From assembly GCA_009377495.1 (NCBI GenBank), contig WHTZ01000005.1, positions 104,837-168,836 on the forward strand: 64,000 nt of DNA, read 5' to 3'. Below, in pieces: positions 12,621 to 20,338 of the stretch. The DNA comes from Luteitalea sp. (GTDB taxonomy: Bacteria; Acidobacteriota; Vicinamibacteria; Vicinamibacterales; Vicinamibacteraceae). Each line of letters opens with the position of its first letter. The stretch's first letter is position 1. A model generated the notes under the pieces. The model was not told the DNA's origin. It searched no databases and saw nothing but the letters and a program-made list of their open reading frames with translations. Both the position numbers and the translations under genes were made by a program.

Positions 12621-13730
12621 TCACCGTGTCACCGTGTCATTTCCTCGCCTGGGCGGTGCGAGCTCCCGCGCGGTGGGGTGCTCCGCGCTCACCAAGGCCA
12701 GTGGAATACCGCGCCGATAGCACTCGTAGGTAGCGCACACGGCGTCTGTCAACGCGTTGAGGAATGCGGGATGATCGTTGACCGCGGCGGCGCGTGCCAT
12801 GGCAATGCCGACCTCCTCACACGTGGCGCGCGCCTCGTAATCGAGATCGTAGAGCACTTCGATGTGATCGCACACGAACCCGAGCGGGCTCAGCACGACG
12901 CTTCGCACGCCCTCGCGCCGTGCGGCGCGAAGGTAGTCATTGACATCCGGCTCCAGCCACGGATCGCTCGGGCGCCCACTTCGGCTTTGATACACGAGGC
13001 TCCAACGCTCATCGTCCAGCCCCAGATCCAGAGCGACGAGGCGTGCCGATTCGAGCAGTTGCATCCGATACGTGTCGGCATGCGCCATGTCTGATGGGAT
13101 GCTGTGCGCGGTGAACAGCACCCTGGCATGTTCCGCCAGCGCTGCGGGCAGTGCCGTGTACGCGGCGCGCACACGGTCGGCGACGGCGCGCACGAACCCG
13201 GGGTGCACGTGCCAATCGCTCGTGTAAACGATGCGGGGCGCTTCGCGGTGCGCGTTTGTCAGCTCCTCTTGTGCTTGCAGCACGTTGTGACGGTACTGGC
13301 CACAGCTCGAGTAGGAACGGTGCGCGGCCGCGATGAGACCAATGACGTGGCGCACGCCGTTCTGTCCCATCGCCTGGAGCGTATCCACGAGCAGCGGGTG
13401 CCAGTTTCGCATCCCAACATAGACGGGCAGCGACAAGCCACGCGCGGTCAGCCTGGCTGCAATCCCGTCTGCTTGCCGCTTGGTCAGGCCGGTGAGTGGT
13501 GACACGCCGTCGAAGAGCTCGTAGTGACGCGCGACCTCGTCGAGACGTTCCCGCGGGATCCGGCGTCCGCGAACGACATTCTCGAGGAAGGGACGGATGT
13601 CCCCGCGTCTCTGGGGCCCGCCAAACGCGATCAGCAGAACGGCATCGAATGGCCTCGACACGTCTCGGCATCGTACACGAGGTTCGCCGTTGACGCGATA
13701 CATGTCGACACAGGGGCGAGCCGCGCGCAC
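12621..13730 (-). CDS. hemH: Ferrochelatase family protein (HemH/CpfC)
   Basis: Up to 369 aa. Inserts ferrous iron into protoporphyrin IX or coproporphyrin III at the end of haem synthesis. Seen: the N-terminal A-V-L-L-I-A-F-G-G-P strand, the catalytic His in F-T-A-H-S-I-P, Y-Q-S-R-S-G, and the metal-side G-F-V-C-D-H-I-E-V-L-Y-D-L-D motif with conserved His and Glu. The start is uncertain: the longest frame begins at 13730, but an ATG at 13703 or GTG at 13661 gives an N-terminus closer to other ferrochelatases. Whether it is the protoporphyrin or coproporphyrin type needs the rest of the pathway. The gene is divergent from surE. Confidence 0.92.
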   Translation of the reverse strand: MRAARPCVDMYRVNGEPRVRCRDVSRPFDAVLLIAFGGPQRRGDIRPFLENVVRGRRIPRERLDEVARHYELFDGVSPLTGLTKRQADGIAARLTARGLSLPVYVGMRNWHPLLVDTLQAMGQNGVRHVIGLIAAAHRSYSSCGQYRHNVLQAQEELTNAHREAPRIVYTSDWHVHPGFVRAVADRVRAAYTALPAALAEHARVLFTAHSIPSDMAHADTYRMQLLESARLVALDLGLDDERWSLVYQSRSGRPSDPWLEPDVNDYLRAARREGVRSVVLSPLGFVCDHIEVLYDLDYEARATCEEVGIAMARAAAVNDHPAFLNALTDAVCATYECYRRGIPLALVSAEHPTARELAPPRRGNDTVTR

Positions 13731-13815
13731 AGGCCTTTCACGGTTAGGCTGCCAACACCGTACAGACGTCGCACATTAGCGTTCACCAACGGTGGACCGT
13801 TATACTCGGGGAACG

Positions 13816-14580
13816 ATGATTCGAATTTTTGTGACCAATGACGACGGGGTCCGGGCAGAGGGTATCGAGGCGTTAGCGACCGAGCTCGAAGCTTTGGGAG
13901 AAGTCACGGTGGTGGCTCCGCTGGCGGAGGCCAGCGGTATTGGGCATGGGCTCACGCTCACCAGGCCGTTGCGCATCGAGCAGCTCGCCGAGCGCGTCTA
14001 CTGCGTGGACGGTACACCGACCGACTGTGTCAACCTCGGGCTCACACACGTGCTTCGCACCCGGCCGCACCTGATCATCTCGGGAATCAACAAGGGCTAC
14101 AACATCGGCGACGATGTCACCTATTCCGGCACGGTGGCGGGTGCCCTCGAGGGCGCGTTGCTCGGCATTCCGGCGCTAGCGATATCGCTCGAGCGGTCGG
14201 AGGAGGGGTTTGACTTTTCGCAGGCGGCCGCGGCGGCGGTGCTCCTCGCCTCGCAGGTGCTCGAACGAGGCCTTCCACCCCGGACGCTGCTCAACGTCAA
14301 TGTGCCCAGCCGTCCGGCCCGCGGCCTGCGCGTCACCGTACAGGGCCAGCGGCGCTATATGCCTTCCGTCCGCGAAAGCGTCGACCCGCGCGAGCGCAAG
14401 TATTACTGGATCGAAGAGGGCTGCTGCGAGTGGGTACCGGATGAGCGTTCGGACTATCAGGCCGTGCGCGACGGCTGGATCTCGGTGACGCCCGTTCACG
14501 TGGATTGGACGAACCATGCCGCGCTCCGCGCGGTGGACTTCGTCGAGGGCCTGACGCTCAGGAACCATGCTGAGGTATAA
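13816..14580 (+). CDS. surE: 5'/3'-nucleotidase SurE
   Basis: 254-aa metal-dependent survival-protein phosphatase acting on nucleoside monophosphates. The N-terminal V-T-N-D-D-G carries the paired metal-binding Asp residues; S-G-I-N-K-G-Y-N-I-G and Y-S-G-T-V-A-G-A-L-E-G complete the active site. The ATG at 13816 is preferred over an upstream one at 13792 because the conserved strand M-I-R-I-F-V starts there and CGGGGA precedes it. TATACT at 13801-13806 lies 9 nt before the ATG. tRNA-Pro begins 17 nt after the stop. Confidence 0.95.
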   Translation: MIRIFVTNDDGVRAEGIEALATELEALGEVTVVAPLAEASGIGHGLTLTRPLRIEQLAERVYCVDGTPTDCVNLGLTHVLRTRPHLIISGINKGYNIGDDVTYSGTVAGALEGALLGIPALAISLERSEEGFDFSQAAAAAVLLASQVLERGLPPRTLLNVNVPSRPARGLRVTVQGQRRYMPSVRESVDPRERKYYWIEEGCCEWVPDERSDYQAVRDGWISVTPVHVDWTNHAALRAVDFVEGLTLRNHAEV

Positions 14581-14597
14581 TGATGCGTTCGTCCGGT

Positions 14598-15222
<625 letters not shown>

Positions 15223-16254
15223 ATGGCCCGCATTGCACGCATGTTCGAGGGCGAGTCCAAGCAATCATCTGCGACATCACGGCCGTTACCGGCGAACGCG
15301 GCAGAACCAGATTGGGATGCGCTGCCGCCAGTTCTCTACGTCCAGAAACGCCTACAGACTCCGTTCAAGACCGAGCGGCACGATCCGGCGTGGTTCTCGC
15401 GCCTCACGCCGGCCGCCAGGCTGGTGGCGCTGGCCATTGCTGATCGGATGCACAGGCCGAACGCGCGCGGCGAGGACCAGTGTTGGTGTTCCAAGGACGA
15501 CATCGCTGAACGGGCCACGGTGGACAAGCGTTCCGTCCAGCGTGCCCTCCGAGAGCTGAAGGAGCTGCAGTATCCGCTCTTTGTCTTGTCACAGGAGAAA
15601 CACCGCTCCTACACGTTCACGCTCGTTCGGCGGCCCGTCGCGTACCGGGGGTTGCGGTTGATGCGCTCGACGGCACTCCGGGCCGTCGGCGGGAACGAAG
15701 CTGGGGCAGCGATCCGCGAAAGCGACTCGGCAGGCACCTCCACTCCAGCCTCGCTTGATCCTCGTCCTGAGTCTCCGCCAAGGGCTTCGTCAGAGGCACG
15801 GGCTTGTCCGCCCACGCCAGAGTTTCTCGAAATGTGCCGGATCGTGCGAGCACGGGTCGCCGCGGAACGCCAGCGGGACCAGGCGGGGGCGGGAGACAAA
15901 TTGTCTCCTTCGAATGGAGGGTGGGTGAGCCTCGGACGCCTGATGGAGACAAATTGGCTCCCTCGTAGGGAGGCAGATTGTCTCCCACCAGGAGACAAAT
16001 TGACTCCAGAAGTACACCCCCTGAAGGAGACTCCAGTTGAAAGAAACAGGTGCCGCGGCGACCCGCGCGGCCTGTCTGAACACGTGGCGTGCCAGGCTGG
16101 CCAAAATGACGGGATGACAGGCAATCGGGCTATTGGCGACGTTGTTGCCGACTCTGACCATTCGGGCCGTCCGAGTGAGGAGTTGCGAACAACGTGTCCC
16201 GCATATGCCGACGCGAACCAACAGAGTCAGCATGATCGTCGGAATCGTGGTTGA
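15223..16254 (+). CDS. Helix-turn-helix protein, possible replication initiator of an integrated element
   Basis: 343 aa. AGGAG at 15211-15215 lies 7 nt before ATG 15223. Residues ~55-130 form a winged helix-turn-helix of the HTH_36 type (L-T-P-A-A-R-L-V-A-L-A-I-A-D, then C-S-K-D-D-I-A-E-R and R-S-V-Q-R-A-L-R-E-L) found in phage and plasmid replication or regulatory proteins. The C-terminal half is Pro/Ser/Arg-rich and low in predicted structure. Four near-palindromic 17-bp repeats lie inside it (15892-16007), in two different frames. This gene-internal repeat layout resembles lambda O with its internal origin. Replication role is inference; a DNA-binding regulator is the alternative. Confidence 0.65.
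   Translation: MARIARMFEGESKQSSATSRPLPANAAEPDWDALPPVLYVQKRLQTPFKTERHDPAWFSRLTPAARLVALAIADRMHRPNARGEDQCWCSKDDIAERATVDKRSVQRALRELKELQYPLFVLSQEKHRSYTFTLVRRPVAYRGLRLMRSTALRAVGGNEAGAAIRESDSAGTSTPASLDPRPESPPRASSEARACPPTPEFLEMCRIVRARVAAERQRDQAGAGDKLSPSNGGWVSLGRLMETNWLPRREADCLPPGDKLTPEVHPLKETPVERNRCRGDPRGLSEHVACQAGQNDGMTGNRAIGDVVADSDHSGRPSEELRTTCPAYADANQQSQHDRRNRG
15892..16007. repeat. Four iteron-like near-palindromes within the HTH gene
   Basis: Consensus GGAGACAAATTGTCTCC, palindromic about a central A. Copies: 15892-15908 (perfect), 15945-15961, 15969-15985 and 15991-16007. Start-to-start spacings are 53, 24 and 22 bp. Copies 1 and 4 are read as G-D-K-L-[ST]-P; copies 2 and 3 are read in another frame as E-T-N-W-L-P and E-A-D-C-L-P. 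Conservation is therefore at DNA level, not peptide level. Confidence 0.8.
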
Positions 16255-16407
16255 CCTGAAATCCCAGCCGGTGACCGGATGCTGGTCATCAACTTCGATT
16301 CGAAAGTGCGGGTGCCGGTTTGTCGAGGGTCATCGCGAGACGTCCGAAACATCGGACTGTCGCAGTCCCAGAAGGAGCGGGTGGAAGAGCAGAGAGGAGG
16401 AGACGCG

Positions 16408-16620
16408 ATGGAGTTCCAGAAGCTGCTGTCCGACGTCCACAACGCGTTCAACGCCGTCTGGGAGGCATACGGTCCAGGCGTGCATGTTCTCGCGTACCGT
16501 GCTGGTTGGGATCCAGAGTTACCGCCGGTTCTGACGCATGTGCGAGCGACGTGGGTGGAGGTCATGGATGCCTTGCTCGAGCCGCCGGATAATACGGGAG
16601 GCGGTCCAAGCCGTACGTGA
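16408..16620 (+). CDS. Small protein of unknown function
   Basis: 70 aa from ATG 16408. GAGGAGG at 16394-16400 gives a strong ribosome site 7 nt upstream, which supports this start over an in-frame ATG at 16279. The sequence is probably mostly helical with several Trp and aromatic residues (A-V-W-E-A-Y-G) and no membrane segment. It follows the helix-turn-helix gene on the same strand and is probably part of the same small element. Not recognised. Confidence 0.5.
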   Translation: MEFQKLLSDVHNAFNAVWEAYGPGVHVLAYRAGWDPELPPVLTHVRATWVEVMDALLEPPDNTGGGPSRT

Positions 16621-16678
16621 TGAGCGGCCTAGACCGTCAGGATCAGTGCTGGTGAGGTGTTCGTGGGACGGCTGGAAG

Positions 16679-17365
16679 TCAGCGGACCGTTCGTAACCCG
16701 CGTGGATCGGTCAGGCGTAGAGAGCGTCCGTTCGTTTCGATCAGCCCACGATGCCGCAGGTCTTGCAGGATGATGTTGACGGTCTCACGCGTCACGCCGG
16801 TCAGGTTGGCGAGATCGCGTTGACTGAGACGAAAGGGGATCGTGCACCCTTGAGCATCCGGCACGCCGTGCTCGCGGGCAAGGTCGCAGAGCGTGTGCGC
16901 GATGCGTGCGGCCGCACTCTTACACAGGAGATCCTCCACTCGTGCACGAAATGTTCGGAGCCGGAAGCCAAGCAGCTTCGTGATGCGGTAGCCGAGCTCA
17001 GGGCATTCTCGAATCAACTGCAGGATAAACGGCTTGTCCATGGCACAGATCACGGCGTCCGCGTAGGCCACCGCGACGTGGTCCCGAGGGCTCTCGTCGA
17101 CGACGGCGAGCTCACCAAAGACGTCGCCGGGACGGAGGAAGGCCAGAATCACGTCTCGACCGTCAGGGGCGCTCGTGGCAATCTTGACCACCCCCGCCTT
17201 GAGCAGAAAGACTTGGTCGCTCGGATCACCGGGCAGGTAGATCGGCTGGCCACGCTTGATCTCCGCCATCCGGGTCAGTCGCTGAACCAGCCGCATCTGC
17301 TGCTCACTGAGGGCGTCGAGCAGGCGGAAATGCCGCAAGTACCAGAGCTTGCTGTGAGCCGGCAT
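16679..17365 (-). CDS. Crp/FNR-family transcriptional regulator
   Basis: 228 aa. Residues ~15-130 form the cyclic-nucleotide-binding-type beta roll (L-P-G-D-P-S-D-Q-V-F-L-L, then R-P-G-D-V-F-G-E-L-A). Next come a long dimerisation helix and a winged helix with L-S-Q-R-D-L-A-N-L-T-G-V-T-R-E-T-V as recognition unit. No N-terminal Cys cluster of the FNR type is seen, so an iron-sulfur oxygen sensor is unlikely. The effector is unknown. Being next to thioredoxin-like, DUF3179 and respiratory-complex genes suggests control of redox or respiratory functions; that is inference. Confidence 0.9.
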   Translation of the reverse strand: MPAHSKLWYLRHFRLLDALSEQQMRLVQRLTRMAEIKRGQPIYLPGDPSDQVFLLKAGVVKIATSAPDGRDVILAFLRPGDVFGELAVVDESPRDHVAVAYADAVICAMDKPFILQLIRECPELGYRITKLLGFRLRTFRARVEDLLCKSAAARIAHTLCDLAREHGVPDAQGCTIPFRLSQRDLANLTGVTRETVNIILQDLRHRGLIETNGRSLRLTDPRGLRTVR

Positions 17366-17411
17366 TGTGGGATCTCAACTTGTTTAGACGCGTCCGCCGC
17401 CTCCGAGGATC

Positions 17412-17663
17412 CTAATCCGCGTGATCACAGCGCGCGGCCAGTTGGTCTGGGTGGGGTACGCCATAGAGCACGCTGCGCCCGTCGATCACAACGGCCGGGG
17501 TAGCAAATAGCCGGTAGCGTGCGACGGCCGCCCGTTCCTGTTCGAAATCGCGCCGGATCACACGGATGTCCGGCCGGGTGGCAGCGAACCGGACCACGGC
17601 CTCGTACGCGGGCGGGCACGTGAAGCAGTGGTCGGAGACGAAGACTTCAATCACGTGGGCCAT
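17412..17663 (-). CDS. Thioredoxin/glutaredoxin-like protein
   Basis: About 83 aa from ATG 17663 (a longer start at 17687 adds a hydrophobic stretch). It has a single thioredoxin-fold domain with C-F-T-C-P-P-A as a C-X-X-C active site at the start of helix 1, and the cis-Pro loop as F-A-T-P-A-V-V-I-D-G. The length matches small thioredoxin-fold (glutaredoxin-like) proteins. No clear signal peptide. It shares orientation with the Crp/FNR gene just downstream, 46 nt apart, so the two may be co-transcribed. A thiol reductant for a periplasmic or respiratory partner is possible but not shown. Confidence 0.75.
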   Translation of the reverse strand: MAHVIEVFVSDHCFTCPPAYEAVVRFAATRPDIRVIRRDFEQERAAVARYRLFATPAVVIDGRSVLYGVPHPDQLAARCDHAD

Positions 17664-18046
17664 ACAAGTCAAGGGCAAGAGCATCACAGGGGACGAGGGG
17701 TTGCCGAGCGACGCGAGCCACGTCTAGTTTCACTAGGTAGTTTCACTAGGTAGACGAAAAGTTCACAAACAGTCAAGTTTCGGTCAAGGGCCGATCAGGC
17801 TCGGCGGTATGAGGCTCGCTCGCTACTTCTAGTGTGAGCTTTCGACGCCGACCGATCCAGGGCCGAGACGTGAGGGGGCTCACAGTTGCGGCATTCAAGG
17901 TGTTTCGACGATGGTCGCCAGCTCTGTTCTGTCAACTGTGAACTACTTCACGGAGCCGCCAGGTTCACCCCCAGGGCCTTCGAACGTGAGGCACAATCAG
18001 CAGGAATCAGAGGCACGTGCTCGCATTGGGCAAAGGCGGGGCCGTT
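17664..18046. other. Intergenic region with a short tandem repeat
   Basis: Divergent promoter region between the thioredoxin-like gene and the DUF3179 gene. A direct tandem repeat of TAGTTTCACTAGG occurs at about 17724-17750 (two adjacent copies), a possible regulator site. No gene supported. Confidence 0.4.
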
Positions 18047-19130
18047 ATGAGACGACTCGGCTCTATCAGCCTTCTGTGTGTCGTCTTAGTGGCAGCGTGC
18101 ACGGCAGCAGGTGCTCGTGAGGTCGCGTCAATGGCCACCCAACAGGACGACACGCTGTACGTCGTCGTCCCGAGGGACGCGATCCGAGCGATTGACGATC
18201 CGGAGTTCGAGTCTGTGGAGGAGGCGGATCGCCGCATGGCTGACGAGGAGATCGTCATCGGCTTGGTGGGTGAGCGCGAACAACGCGCGTACTCGACATG
18301 GCACCTCGATCGCCACGAGATCGTGAACGACCTGTTCGAAGGCCAACCGCTTGCGGTCACGTGGTGACCGCTCTGCGGTACTGGCATCGTGTATGCCAGA
18401 CACGTGGTCGACCAAACCTTGACGTTCGGCGTCTCGGGCATGCTGTTTCGCGATGCCCTTGTCATGTTCGACCGAGAGACCGACACGCTGTGGTCGCATG
18501 TCGATGGACGCGCGGTCAAGGGTCGCCTGGCCGGGCAGGTGCTCGAGGCCGTGCCAGCCGTGCACGCGACCTGGGCGGAGTGGAAAGCGATGTATCCCGC
18601 CAGCCGCGTGCTCAAGAAGCGTGGTGAGTACCGCTCGGCGTATGACGACTACAACCGGAACCCGAATCGTCTCGGCATTTTCGGTCGACGGAATCAGGAT
18701 ACGCGGCTGCCAGGCAAGGAGCGGATTCTTGGCATCCGGACCGATGAGGCGGCGGTGGCGTTTCCGCTCAAGGCCGTACGCCAAGCGGGTGTTGTGAACG
18801 CGCGCGTGGGCAGGCTGCCGGTCGTGTTGGCGGCGCCGGACGAGCATCTGCCTGTGGTGGCCTACGTTCGGCGCGTGGACGACCGCGTATTGACACTCGC
18901 GCCGGACGCGGACGCCGCTGCTGGCGATGAGCACATGCTGCGCGATCGCGAGACCGGCACCGCGTGGCGACTGGCGGACGGAGTCGCCGTGCAGGGACCG
19001 CTCGAGGGGAAGCGTCCTGGCGCGGGCCGTGGCGCATCCCGCCTTTTGGTTTGGCTGGCGCGGGTACTTCCCGCGCTCGGACGTGTGGAGCCCGGACCAG
19101 GGCGAGACGGCCAAGGAAGAGGTGAAGTGA
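18047..19130 (+). CDS. DUF3179 lipoprotein with in-frame UGA at a conserved Cys (candidate selenoprotein; also a 3' frameshift)
   Basis: The N-terminus has a signal peptide with a lipobox ending in A-A-C. The DUF3179 signatures follow in order: I-D-D-P-E-F, R-H-E-I-V-N-D, A-V-T-W, then codon 107 is TGA (18365-18367), then P-L-C-G-T-G and L-T-F-G-V-S-G. The family has C-P-L-C at this point, so TGA replaces the first Cys. The frame stays open in the same phase for over 600 nt with full family similarity. Near 19012-19018 a +1 shift moves the end into another frame (A-H-P-A-F-W-F-G-W) that stops at 19130. Candidate selenocysteine protein with an assembly indel, or a pseudogene with two lesions. 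DUF3179 has no assigned function. Confidence 0.75.
18381..18399 (+). promoter_or_regulatory. SECIS-like hairpin after the UGA codon
   Basis: CTGGCAT (18381-18387), loop CGTGT (18388-18392), ATGCCAG (18393-18399): a perfect 7-bp stem, extendable by GT/AC (18378-18379 with 18400-18401) past a bulged A. The loop starts 20 nt after the UGA and has G at its second position. Published bacterial SECIS models ask for a loop about 16-37 nt downstream with a G among the first two loop bases. A small competing hairpin, CCGC-TCT-GCGG, directly follows the UGA. Confidence 0.5.
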
Positions 19131-19265
19131 CTCACACTTCGGCATGTTCGGTGTTGCGCGGGACCAGAAAGGAACGAAGCTCTGTACTGGTCAACGGCAC
19201 TGTGAACCGGTTGTGTGCGGTCGAGGCACGGCCGCTCACAACGATCGAACACTGGAGGCATCACC

Positions 19266-19652
19266 ATGAAGTGCGTTCGTCTCTTCCTTGCCACGTGTCT
19301 GGGCCTGGCTCTCATTGGATCGACGGTGGCGGCCCAGGACCAACAGACGCTGGAGGGCACGTTGGTCGACACCAAGTGTTACCTCGCAGACCCTGAGGCC
19401 AACGTCGGCAACGACCACGGTGACATGAAGGCGTGCGGCACGATGTGCTTGAAGGGGGGATCCCCTGGCGCCCTGCTGACGGCCGACAAGAAGCTGTACA
19501 CCATCGTGGCACCGTCTACCAAGCTGGCTGACTACGTCGGGCAGCAGATCCGCGTCACGGGTCCTGTTCAAGGCGAGATCATCCTCGGGATGAAGGCGGA
19601 GGTCCAGCAGGACGGTCAGTGGCAAGAGGTCAAGCTCGGCACCATGATGTAG
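19266..19652 (+). CDS. Secreted Cys-containing protein of unknown function
   Basis: 128 aa with a signal peptide (cleavage likely after V-A-A-Q). The mature part has three Cys in D-T-K-C-Y-L...K-A-C-G-T-M-C-L and a C-terminal small beta-barrel pattern (Q-Q-I-R-V-T-G) resembling OB-like secreted proteins. ACTGGAGG lies 7 nt before ATG 19266, which rules out the longer start at 19215. It sits between the DUF3179 gene and the cytochrome c gene on the same strand, so is likely part of the respiratory gene group. A metal- or haem-handling role is possible but not shown. Confidence 0.75.
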   Translation: MKCVRLFLATCLGLALIGSTVAAQDQQTLEGTLVDTKCYLADPEANVGNDHGDMKACGTMCLKGGSPGALLTADKKLYTIVAPSTKLADYVGQQIRVTGPVQGEIILGMKAEVQQDGQWQEVKLGTMM

Positions 19653-19678
19653 GCACTCGACTCGCACGTCCATCGACC

Positions 19679-20302
19679 GTGCGTGCCACACGGACCTGGG
19701 GGACGGTGGGGATGCTGCTGCTGGCAGTCGCGGCTGGCTGGCGCATGTGGGGGACTGTGCTACCCCCCACCGTCTCCGAGGGCGAGACACCACGTCAGCC
19801 ATCGGCACGGCCGACCCCGTCGGTCTTCACGCCGGCGCATCGCACGCTGGGCGACGCGGTTGAGGCGTTCTTTGGAATCCGGCCGGAGGCCGTGCAGCCG
19901 ATTGCCTTTTCCCACCGCGTCCATGTGGAAAACGACCTGGGGTGCACGGACTACTGTCATCCGCATGCCACCGAAGGTCCTCAAGCAGGGCTGCCGAGCC
20001 TGCGAACGTGCATGCTGTGCCATGCCACGATTGCTACCGAGCACCCGGAAATTCAGAAAATGACCGCATACGAAGAGCGCGGTGAGGACGTCACGTGGCA
20101 GCGCGTGTTTGGGTTCGTGCGCTCGGCGCACGTGCGGTTCAACCACGCGCCGCACGTTCGTGCGGACGTCGCATGCGCCACCTGTCACGGTGATGTGGGC
20201 AGCCAGACGGTCGCCCAGCGCCTGGACCTCACGATGGGTCAATGTATCGACTGCCACGAGGCTCAACAAGCCGCGATCGAGTGCGTCACGTGTCATTTCT
20301 GA
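19679..20302 (+). CDS. Pentaheme cytochrome c, ActA-like subunit of an alternative complex III-type enzyme
   Basis: About 207 aa from GTG 19679 (ATG 19712 is also possible). One N-terminal membrane anchor is followed by a periplasmic domain with F-S-H-R-V-H and five haem motifs: C-T-D-Y-C-H (a CX3CH), C-M-L-C-H, C-A-T-C-H, C-I-D-C-H and C-V-T-C-H. The F-S-H...GLPS...C-M-x-C-H pattern is that of ActA of alternative complex III, which passes electrons from quinol oxidation to periplasmic acceptors. The CX3CH first site is unusual. It leads a five-gene set with molybdopterin-family, 4Fe-4S, NrfD and DUF3341 genes. Confidence 0.82.
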   Translation: MRATRTWGTVGMLLLAVAAGWRMWGTVLPPTVSEGETPRQPSARPTPSVFTPAHRTLGDAVEAFFGIRPEAVQPIAFSHRVHVENDLGCTDYCHPHATEGPQAGLPSLRTCMLCHATIATEHPEIQKMTAYEERGEDVTWQRVFGFVRSAHVRFNHAPHVRADVACATCHGDVGSQTVAQRLDLTMGQCIDCHEAQQAAIECVTCHF

Positions 20303-20338
20303 CGACCACTGACCAGCGACGCTGACTCAGAGACTGTC

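Noticed and set aside
18367..18389. Two separate short genes on either side of the UGA in the DUF3179 gene
   Set aside because: Both halves are in one frame and together make a single DUF3179 domain; the second half has no ribosome site or plausible start.
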